Assembly (NCBI GenBank): GCA_002729115.1
Contig: PBWG01000036.1
Location: 1-5,213 of the forward strand
Direction: 5' to 3'
Length of the DNA: 5,213 nucleotides
From: Crocinitomicaceae bacterium
GTDB lineage: Bacteria; Bacteroidota; Bacteroidia; Flavobacteriales_D; Sanyastnellaceae
Of this stretch, positions 1 through 4,698 are shown piece after piece. Position numbers and translations under genes: made by a program. Positions within the stretch are counted from its first letter, which is position 1, and each line of letters opens with the position of its first letter. The notes beneath the pieces were generated by a model, which saw only the letters and a list, made by a program, of their open reading frames with translations, did no database searches and had not been told where the DNA came from.

Positions 1-455
1 AGGGGCGCCACGAGCATCATGCGCTCTGCGCCGCATGTGAGAATGTGGTCAACGACATCCGTCACCCGGTCTTTCCGCACCACCTCGCCGGAGATGGGGG
101 ACTTGGTGACCCCGATGCGCGCGAAGAGCATGCGCAAGTGGTCCATGATCTCGGTGCGTGTGGCGACGGTGGAACGAGGGCCGCCCGAGGCGCTGCGCTG
201 TTCGATGGCCACCGCAGGGGAGAGCCCGTCGATGCGGTCAACATCGGGTTTGTCCAAGCGGCCCAAGAATTGACGGGCGTAACTGCTCAGGCTTTCCACG
301 TAGCGGCGCTGGCCCTCCGCGTAGAGGGTGTCGAACGCCAAGCTGCTTTTTCCCGACCCGCTCAAGCCTGTCACCACCGTGAGTTTCTCCTTGGGAATGC
401 TCACGTCGACGTCCTTCAAGTTGTGGACTTTCGCCCCGTGGATGTCAATTTTCAT
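1..455 (-). CDS. uvrA: UvrA, excinuclease ABC subunit A (N-terminal 151 residues, 3' end outside window)
   Basis: UvrA is the ATPase that, with UvrB, finds bulky DNA lesions and starts nucleotide excision repair in the cytoplasm. The visible part begins [14 protein letters not shown], the usual UvrA start. It has a complete first Walker A motif, GLSGSGKSS, at residues 30-38 with Lys36, then the family blocks [18 protein letters not shown] and YARQFL, followed by KPDVD, GLSPA and [14 protein letters not shown] corresponds to the conserved PRSTVGT block and LFARIG follows. SPISGE after LFARIG is the form I associate with Bacteroidota; proteobacterial UvrA has a different stretch there. The ATG at 455-453 fits the family N-terminus exactly. 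No Shine-Dalgarno is seen; the leader is A-rich (TTAAAAACTGCA). The gene runs off the left edge, so the ABC signature motifs, zinc modules and second ATPase domain cannot be judged. It is divergent from the sigma factor gene. No damage-regulated operator was recognised upstream. Confidence 0.97.
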   Translation of the reverse strand, partial: MKIDIHGAKVHNLKDVDVSIPKEKLTVVTGLSGSGKSSLAFDTLYAEGQRRYVESLSSYARQFLGRLDKPDVDRIDGLSPAVAIEQRSASGGPRSTVATRTEIMDHLRMLFARIGVTKSPISGEVVRKDRVTDVVDHILTCGAERMMLVAP

Positions 456-487
456 TGCAGTTTTTAACAGCGTGAAGGTACCTGAGG

Positions 488-519
488 TTTGGCGTCCATG
501 AGGAAAAGAGCTACTTTAG
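488..519 (+). promoter_or_regulatory. Candidate Bacteroidota-type promoter for the sigma factor gene
   Basis: TTTG at 488-491 and TACTTTAG at 512-519 are separated by 20 bp. The Bacteroidota housekeeping promoter is described as a -33 TTTG (or TTG) and a -7 TAnnTTTG about 17-23 bp apart. The -33 is exact and the -7 differs at one defined position. Transcription would begin near 524-527, giving a leader of roughly 105-110 nt before the ATG at 633, including the hairpin at 589-603. The element is short and no transcript data are available, so this is a motif match only. No equally good element was found for uvrA on the other strand. The best minus-strand match there, TCTGTTTG at 541-534, lacks a -33 partner. 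Confidence 0.5.
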
Positions 520-588
520 TGGGAGTTGGATTTCAAACAGACGCGCATCGACACATTCTACCCTTGTTCCATTTCATGAAGCCTTGAG

Positions 589-603
589 CCGGGAGAGTCC
601 CGG
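589..603 (+). promoter_or_regulatory. Short GC-rich inverted repeat in the sigma gene leader
   Basis: CCGGGA (589-594) and TCCCGG (598-603) are perfect inverted repeats around a GAG triloop, ending 29 nt before the sigma ATG. As RNA this is a compact 6-bp hairpin; as DNA it could be an operator for a dimeric regulator. There is no T-run after it, so it is not an intrinsic terminator. Its function is unknown. Confidence 0.4.
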
Positions 604-632
604 AAGAGAGGCGTGAAGTAAACAGAGGTGTC

Positions 633-1217
633 ATGCGAGCTTCTTTGTCCGACCGCGACTTGATTCGTGCCTACCGTGAAGGCGACGAACGCGCATTCGA
701 AACGTTGTTGAACCGTTACCAGTCTGGGGTCTTCTCCAAGATTGTCTTTGTGGTCCGCGACCACGAGGTGGCGAACGACCTGTTCCAGGACACGTGGATC
801 AAGGTGGTCAAGGTGCTCAAGTCGGGCAAGTACGTGGAGGAGGGGAAATTTGGCCCCTGGGTGATGCGGATCGCCCACAACGCGGCGATCGACCACTTCC
901 GGCGCAATCGGAAGAAGCGAATGGTGCGCCCGACCGACGAGTTTGACATTTTCGACACGCTCGCCCACGACGCGCCCAACGCCATGGACAACATGGTGCA
1001 GGAGGAGGTGCTTGCGGAATTGCGTCAGTTGATCCCTGCGCTTCCTGAAGAGCAGCGCGCGGTGGTCAAGATGCGCCTGGAGCAGCAATGCAGTTTCAAG
1101 GAGATCGCGGAAGAGACGGGGGTGAGCATCAACACGGCCTTGGGCCGGATGCGCTATGCCTTGATCAACCTCAGGCGCATGGTCGACGAGCAGCAGCTCG
1201 TGCTGACCACCGGCTGA
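633..1217 (+). CDS. ECF-type RNA polymerase sigma-70 family factor
   Basis: A 194-residue alternative sigma factor that would direct core RNA polymerase to a specific promoter set. Region 2 spans about residues 9-95: LIRAYREGDERAFE at 10-23, the core-binding block ANDLFQDTWIKV at 47-58, and the DNA-contacting block GPWVMRIAHNAAIDHFRR at 74-91. An acidic linker (about 100-128) follows. Region 4 spans about 132-183 with the helix-turn-helix SFKEIAEETGVSINTALGR from 154. There is no region 1 or 3, and the length is normal for the ECF group. SINTALGRMRYAL is a form common in Bacteroidota sigma factors. The ATG is the only good start: an in-frame TGA lies at 585-587, and AGAGG at 624-628 is the only Shine-Dalgarno-like sequence seen at any start in the window. 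No anti-sigma factor gene is adjacent, so the control mechanism and regulon are unknown. A terminator follows the stop codon closely, so the gene appears to be monocistronic. Confidence 0.95.
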   Translation: MRASLSDRDLIRAYREGDERAFETLLNRYQSGVFSKIVFVVRDHEVANDLFQDTWIKVVKVLKSGKYVEEGKFGPWVMRIAHNAAIDHFRRNRKKRMVRPTDEFDIFDTLAHDAPNAMDNMVQEEVLAELRQLIPALPEEQRAVVKMRLEQQCSFKEIAEETGVSINTALGRMRYALINLRRMVDEQQLVLTTG

Positions 1218-1237
1218 CTCGCGACAGGCCCAAGATG

Positions 1238-1281
1238 AAAAAACGAGAGGCGGACACAATAGGGTCCGCCTCTTGTCGTTT
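1238..1281. terminator. Bidirectional intrinsic terminator after the sigma gene
   Basis: AGAGGCGGAC (1246-1255) pairs perfectly with GTCCGCCTCT (1264-1273) around an 8-nt loop. Three further pairs (1243-1245 with 1274-1276, one of them G-U) can extend the stem. On the plus strand the tail is weak (GTCGTTT). On the minus strand the stem is followed by CG and six Ts, the complement of the A-run at 1238-1243. It would therefore stop the sigma transcript about 50 nt after its stop codon. It could also stop read-through from the minus-strand nuclease gene, whose stop codon lies about 195 bp away. Confidence 0.85.
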
Positions 1282-1308
1282 CAGGGGGGAATAACACACC
1301 TCCACTGC

Positions 1309-1464
1309 ATGGATTCATTCGACCCTCTGACGTTTTCTTGCCCCGATTTCACCACCGTTGAACTGCTCCCCAAGCCTTCCACGGTCCAAGCCATCCTGGC
1401 CTTTTCCGAAGCCACCGCACACGTCCCCACCCGGCTGGGCGACGGTTGGGTGAATCAGAATTGA
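1309..1464 (+). CDS. Small hypothetical protein, 51 residues
   Basis: An ATG-started ORF encoding 51 residues with TGA at 1462-1464. Function is not recognised. It is soluble-looking, with no signal peptide, membrane segment or cysteine cluster. The middle part, LLPKPSTVQAILAFSEA (about residues 20-36), looks like a genuine amphipathic helix and vaguely resembles short Bacteroidota proteins with a P-x-x-x-x-I-L-x-[FY]-[SA] helix; this is from memory and untested. Third codon positions are rich in C and G, as in the neighbours. The ORF fills the space between the sigma terminator and the convergent nuclease gene, whose stop codon begins 8 nt after this ORF ends. A longer in-frame start at 1273 would fall inside the terminator stem, so the ATG at 1309 is preferred. 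No Shine-Dalgarno or clear promoter is seen, and it may be a chance ORF. Confidence 0.5.
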   Translation: MDSFDPLTFSCPDFTTVELLPKPSTVQAILAFSEATAHVPTRLGDGWVNQN

Positions 1465-1471
1465 GTTTTCA

Positions 1472-2827
1472 TCACATTGCTTCAACCCAAGTGGGGTTGG
1501 AAGCCATCTCCTCGCGCAATCGGGCGTCGAGGGTGGACGACGGCGCCACAGGGTGGAGCCCAAACGACAACGCCTCCAACCGTTCCTGGCCCTCAGGGGA
1601 GGAGAGGTCGCCTTGGAGGTCGTCGGCTTCCACGAACCCGTAGCCCACCACATGTCCCTCACGCACGGCGATGAATCCGCGCTCGTCGGGCGTGCGGCCG
1701 CGCTCGCAAAACCAACCTGAGGGCGCTTGCTTCCAGGCTTGCATGGCCTCCGTGAAACGGGTTTCATGCTCCTCAACACTTACGGTTTCTTCAGGGACCA
1801 GCGCGCCCAATCCGAGCAGGTCAAACCGCAGGCCGTGGTCTTGCACTTGCTTGTGAAGCCACTTTCTGGCTGAGGCCTCGCTGTGGAAGGTGCGAAGGGC
1901 GCCGCGTGTGCCTTGTTGGGCGCGCACGGCCAGGCGGTTGTGGCCTTGGCGGTCGACGTAATGCACGATGGAGCGGTAAGCGCGCGGTTGTTTCTGAGCT
2001 CGGTTGAGGGGTGGCCAGTGGGCCCGAATGCGGACGTCTTCCATGACGGCGGCCATCCATTCGCTTCCGGCGAGTTCATGCTTCAGGCTGCGCATGTCGC
2101 GCATCAGGATTTGGCGTTTGGAAGACGCGGTGGTGCCAGAGAAATGGCTGCGCACCCGCTTTTGGATGTGGATGCTCATGCCGATGTACAGGGGCTTGCC
2201 TGCGGCGTCCATGAACCAATAGACCCCGGGTTCGTCGGGGAGCACGTCGAATTCCTTGGCGGGCACGTGCTGGGGCATCCATTGCTCGCGGGTTCCGCGC
2301 TTCAAGGCGTCGGCCACGGCGAGTTGGCCGCGTTCCGAGGCCATGATCTTGTGAAAGAGCACGGTCGTCGCCTCGGCGTCCCCGAGCGCTCGGTGTCGGT
2401 CGGTGTGGGGGATGTCCATGGCGTCGCATAGCGCCCCAAGTCCGTAACGTGGGAGGCCAGGGAACGCCTTTCTGGACAGCCGAACGGTGCACAGCTTGGG
2501 CCGTCGGAACGAGATGTCCATGGCTTCGAAGTGCCCGCGCAGGAACGCGTAGTCGAACCCGACGTTGTGCGCCACGAACACGCAATCCTCCAGCTTGCCC
2601 ATGAGTTCCTCGGCGACTTCGTCGAAGCCTGGCGCGTCTTCCACCATGTCGTCGGTGATGCTGGTCAGGGCAGAGATGCGGGGCGGAATGGGCTCGAAGG
2701 GGTTGATCAGGGAACTCCATGTGTCCACCACCTGTTGCCCGTCGCTCACCACGACCGCGACCTCGGTGATGCCCCGCGATTTGCGGGTTCCTCCGGTGGT
2801 CTCGATGTCGACAATGGCGTACTTCAC
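1472..2827 (-). CDS. DnaQ-like 3'-5' exonuclease fused to a GIY-YIG (UvrC/Cho-like) nuclease
   Basis: A 451-residue cytoplasmic protein with two nuclease domains. Residues 1-165 are a DEDDh exonuclease like the DNA polymerase III epsilon subunit. Asp7 and Glu9 lie in IVDIETTG, Asp92 in HNVGFDYAFL, and His145 and Asp150 in HRALGDAEAT, so all five catalytic residues are present. Residues about 194-275 are a GIY-YIG endonuclease like the N-terminus of UvrC and Cho: PGVYWF at 200-205, PLYIGMS at 212-218, KRVRSHF at 223-229, the likely catalytic Glu263 and the closing PPLN ending at Asn275. The rest (about 283-451) resembles the tail of Bacteroidota DnaQ-UvrC fusions, including GRTPDERGFIAV near 377-388 and GYGFVE at 395-400. 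The cysteine motif usual in this tail is absent. The start is GTG at 2827-2825; an in-frame TAG lies five codons upstream, and the next Met would cut off Asp7 and Glu9. A role in DNA repair or processing is inferred; it is not the replicative proofreader by architecture. The gene is 28 bp from the divergent PPIase gene and convergent with the small ORF. Confidence 0.93.
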   Translation of the reverse strand: MKYAIVDIETTGGTRKSRGITEVAVVVSDGQQVVDTWSSLINPFEPIPPRISALTSITDDMVEDAPGFDEVAEELMGKLEDCVFVAHNVGFDYAFLRGHFEAMDISFRRPKLCTVRLSRKAFPGLPRYGLGALCDAMDIPHTDRHRALGDAEATTVLFHKIMASERGQLAVADALKRGTREQWMPQHVPAKEFDVLPDEPGVYWFMDAAGKPLYIGMSIHIQKRVRSHFSGTTASSKRQILMRDMRSLKHELAGSEWMAAVMEDVRIRAHWPPLNRAQKQPRAYRSIVHYVDRQGHNRLAVRAQQGTRGALRTFHSEASARKWLHKQVQDHGLRFDLLGLGALVPEETVSVEEHETRFTEAMQAWKQAPSGWFCERGRTPDERGFIAVREGHVVGYGFVEADDLQGDLSSPEGQERLEALSFGLHPVAPSSTLDARLREEMASNPTWVEAM

Positions 2828-2843
2828 TCTGCGAAGATGCGGC

Positions 2844-2851
2844 TAAGTTTG
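2844..2851 (+). promoter_or_regulatory. Exact TAnnTTTG -7 element abutting the PPIase start
   Basis: TAAGTTTG is an exact match to the Bacteroidota -7 consensus TAnnTTTG and ends 4 bp before the ATG at 2856. If used, transcription would begin at or just inside the start codon, giving a leaderless or nearly leaderless mRNA. No TTTG or TTG is found 17-23 bp upstream, which would fall inside the first codons of the divergent nuclease gene, so the element is incomplete. The match is also short enough to arise by chance, and its TAA is the in-frame stop upstream of the ORF. Confidence 0.35.
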
Positions 2852-2855
2852 CGCC

Positions 2856-3674
2856 ATGAACAAGGTTTGGTTTTGGGGCTTGGCGTTGGGGGCCATGGTG
2901 GGATGCGGTGGCGGACCCGAGGCGCCAGAGACTCCCGTGCAGGAACCCGCCGCGCCGACGGAAAAGACCGCCGCAGAGGTGGCTGTCGATGAGCGTGTGA
3001 GGCGGCTCGTGGCGTCGGAATTCCCCACCCTGACCAACGAGAATGCCGCGGACTTTTTGACGGAGTGGGGAAGCACGGTGGAAGAAGACCTCGTTGTGAT
3101 GGACACCAAGCACGGCCGAATTTTCGTCGAGCTGTTCAAGGACGTCCCCGTCCACAGGGCCAACTTCCTGTACAAAGTGCACCGGCGCTACTTCGACCCG
3201 GCGGAATTCACGCGCGTCGTCCCAGACTTTGTAGTGCAAGGCGGCAACAGCGAGGAGGAGCGGCCGCAGCAGCTGAGGTTCTTGATCGGCCAGCACACGT
3301 TGCCGGCGGAATTTGACCCCGAGCACATCCACACCCGAGGCGCCTTGGCCATGTCCCGCAGCTACAACGACAACCCGGACAAGCGCTCCTCAGGCTACGA
3401 TTTCTACATCGTCACCGGCCGAAAGATTGGCCCGCAGGAATTGGGCAAGGTACAGCGCGACCGCGGCGTGAATTACACGGCGGCCCAGGCCCAGGCGTAC
3501 GCCAAGGAGGGCGGGGCGCCGCACTTGGACGGCGAGCACACGGTGTTTGGCCGTGTTGTGGAAGGCATGGAGGTCGTCGACAAGTTGGCTGCCACCCCCA
3601 GGGACGACAGCGATTGGCCGCTGACCAGGCTGGAGGTTCGCATGGATTGGGCTGACGATTCTTTCCGAAATTGA
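2856..3674 (+). CDS. Cyclophilin-type peptidyl-prolyl cis-trans isomerase, lipoprotein
   Basis: A 272-residue protein predicted to catalyse proline cis-trans isomerisation on the periplasmic side of the envelope. It starts with a lipoprotein signal: a hydrophobic stretch, then AMVGC with Cys17 as the likely lipidated residue, although Met at -3 is slightly off the lipobox. A Gly/Pro/Glu-rich linker (about 18-38) follows. There is no acidic surface-export signal just after the Cys. The cyclophilin domain covers about 80-265. FTRVVPDFVVQGG (118-130) supplies Arg120, Phe125 and Gln128, equivalent to human CypA Arg55, Phe60 and Gln63. Other markers are RGALAMS at 161-167, SSGYDFYIV at 178-186 and LDGEHTVFGRVVEGM at 224-238. 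An insertion of about 30 residues between FYIVTG and LDGEH is typical of Bacteroidota members. Asp182 stands where CypA has Gln111. The ATG is the first start after an in-frame TAA at 2844. It is almost certainly co-transcribed with the next gene, 4 bp downstream. Confidence 0.93.
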   Translation: MNKVWFWGLALGAMVGCGGGPEAPETPVQEPAAPTEKTAAEVAVDERVRRLVASEFPTLTNENAADFLTEWGSTVEEDLVVMDTKHGRIFVELFKDVPVHRANFLYKVHRRYFDPAEFTRVVPDFVVQGGNSEEERPQQLRFLIGQHTLPAEFDPEHIHTRGALAMSRSYNDNPDKRSSGYDFYIVTGRKIGPQELGKVQRDRGVNYTAAQAQAYAKEGGAPHLDGEHTVFGRVVEGMEVVDKLAATPRDDSDWPLTRLEVRMDWADDSFRN

Positions 3675-3678
3675 ACCC

Positions 3679-4641
3679 ATGATGAGACAGGCGACGATCG
3701 GGATGCGTCAGGCCGTGTTGGCTTTGATGACCTTGGGGTGGGCAGTGACTGCCCAAGCCCAAATGACCGTGTACAGCGACGAGGAGGACTACACCTACGA
3801 GTCGCGGGAAGGGTTGGAGTTTGGGCTCAACATTGGGGTGTACCGGGGCTATCCGCTGGCGGCGTACTTCTACGACGGCTCAGGATTGAACGAGCTTGGG
3901 TTGACCAACGTGAACGCCCAGGTTTGGAGCATCGACGATCGCCTGCGCCAACTTCAATCTCAGCAGCAGAGCCACCCCGTCTCGGGCATCTTGAACGAAT
4001 TTCCCAATTGGCAACTCGAGAGCTTGCCGCTCATGCAGTACCGGCCGGCGATGTTCTTTGGGCTGAAGACGGCGAAATTCTGGAACCCAGAAACGGCCTT
4101 GGTCCTCCACGTCGACGCCATCCAAATGACGGCCGAGGGCGCATGGACGCTGAGCACGGGCCTGCTTCCCGATCAGGGTCAGGGCAGCCTGGACATCCGG
4201 ACGTACCCCATTTTGGGCAAGGAGCAGCGGTTGAATGTGGCCCTGGGTTACCGCACGTCGGTGTACCTGGCCGAGGGCGCGTCTTGGGGACTCGAGCTGG
4301 GCGGCATGGCAAATGCGGTGTCGATCGAGGAGAACTACGTGGTGTTGACGCCGACGGTGGGCAACAGCCGCTACGAAGTGGATCTGCTGACGTCGGTGAA
4401 TGTGGGGAGTGGCCAACTCACGGCGGCGAACAATTTGCTCACGCAATGGGGCATGGGTTTTTACGGAAGCGCGGGCATCGATTTGGACTTTGAGGAAGGC
4501 GGGCACATCGAGCTGAATGCCCGTGTCAGCCGGGACAACTTGATGCTGGGACTGAACGAAACCCGGGGGTGGAACATCGCGGTGTTCTTGACCTGGATGA
4601 TGCCTTCAGAGTTCGGCAACTTTGCCAGGGCGTCGTTCTGA
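3679..4641 (+). CDS. Predicted outer-membrane beta-barrel protein, function unknown
   Basis: A 320-residue exported protein. The N-terminus has a basic start, a hydrophobic core (VLALMTLGWAV) and a signal peptidase I site after Ala27 (TAQA before QMTV). An acidic stretch (DEEDYTYES, 34-42) follows. After that come many alternating hydrophobic/polar segments that look like beta strands: about 45-56, 122-135, 139-161, 184-200, 203-215, 219-240, 255-270, 275-290 and 297-308. The last residue is Phe320, as in many barrel proteins recognised by the BAM machinery. A Gln-rich segment near 89-98 is probably an exposed loop. There is no type IX secretion C-terminal domain and no plug, so it is neither a TonB-dependent receptor nor a T9SS cargo. 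I do not recognise the family. The start is the first of two tandem ATGs (3679 and 3682); ATG at 3703 would also leave a signal peptide. It lies 4 bp after the PPIase stop, so it may be a client of that folding factor. This is inference. Confidence 0.85.
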   Translation: MMRQATIGMRQAVLALMTLGWAVTAQAQMTVYSDEEDYTYESREGLEFGLNIGVYRGYPLAAYFYDGSGLNELGLTNVNAQVWSIDDRLRQLQSQQQSHPVSGILNEFPNWQLESLPLMQYRPAMFFGLKTAKFWNPETALVLHVDAIQMTAEGAWTLSTGLLPDQGQGSLDIRTYPILGKEQRLNVALGYRTSVYLAEGASWGLELGGMANAVSIEENYVVLTPTVGNSRYEVDLLTSVNVGSGQLTAANNLLTQWGMGFYGSAGIDLDFEEGGHIELNARVSRDNLMLGLNETRGWNIAVFLTWMMPSEFGNFARASF

Positions 4642-4661
4642 GGACAAGATTCCATTCCGAC

Positions 4662-4671
4662 GCTTCGAAGC
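4662..4671. promoter_or_regulatory. 10-bp perfect palindrome in the spacer before the peptidase gene
   Basis: GCTTCGAAGC reads the same on both strands. It is too short to form a stable RNA hairpin, so if it matters it would be a DNA-binding half-site pair. It lies 5 bp upstream of a second inverted repeat in the same 57-bp spacer. A 10-bp palindrome can easily occur by chance. Confidence 0.25.
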
Positions 4672-4676
4672 AGGCC

Positions 4677-4698
4677 GGGGACGTTTTAAATTGTCCCC
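4677..4698 (+). promoter_or_regulatory. Inverted repeat touching the C1 peptidase start codon
   Basis: GGGGAC (4677-4682) and GTCCCC (4693-4698) are perfect inverted repeats around an AT-rich 10-nt centre (GTTTTAAATT). The right arm ends at the base before the ATG. In RNA it would be a hairpin just ahead of the start codon; in DNA it looks like an operator, and the AT-rich centre loosely resembles a -7 region. There is no T-run after it, so it is not a terminator. Confidence 0.45.

Noticed and set aside
45..467. Open frame of 140 codons on the plus strand opposite uvrA
   Set aside because: The minus strand here encodes an unmistakable UvrA N-terminus; the plus-strand product has no recognisable feature.
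534..541. TCTGTTTG on the minus strand as a uvrA -7 element
   Set aside because: It has one mismatch at a key base and no TTTG/TTG partner at the right distance upstream, so I did not list it as a promoter.
573..580. 8-bp palindrome TTCATGAA
   Set aside because: It is too short to separate from chance, and no flanking half-sites were seen.
558..1259. Open frame of 233 codons on the minus strand opposite the sigma gene
   Set aside because: It is antisense to a clear ECF sigma factor, with His/Arg/Val-rich low-information sequence typical of a shadow frame.
1295..1305. CACCTCC before the small ORF, identical to the anti-Shine-Dalgarno core of 16S rRNA
   Set aside because: It is a short match in the wrong sense for ribosome recruitment on the plus strand; on the minus strand no start codon follows at a useful distance. 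It is most likely chance.
1315..1779. Possible minus-strand gene or extension downstream of the nuclease gene
   Set aside because: It is out of frame with the nuclease CDS over their overlap, and its product is Arg/Pro/Ser/Trp-rich with no motif.
2076..3332. Open frame of 418 codons on the minus strand spanning parts of the nuclease and PPIase genes
   Set aside because: It overlaps two well-supported genes in other frames, and its product is Arg/His/Pro-rich without recognisable motifs. Long chance frames are expected at this GC content.
3880..4506. Open frame of 208 codons on the minus strand inside the outer-membrane protein gene
   Set aside because: The plus-strand frame has a signal peptide, strand pattern and terminal Phe, while the minus frame has none of these and is rich in Arg, His and Gln.
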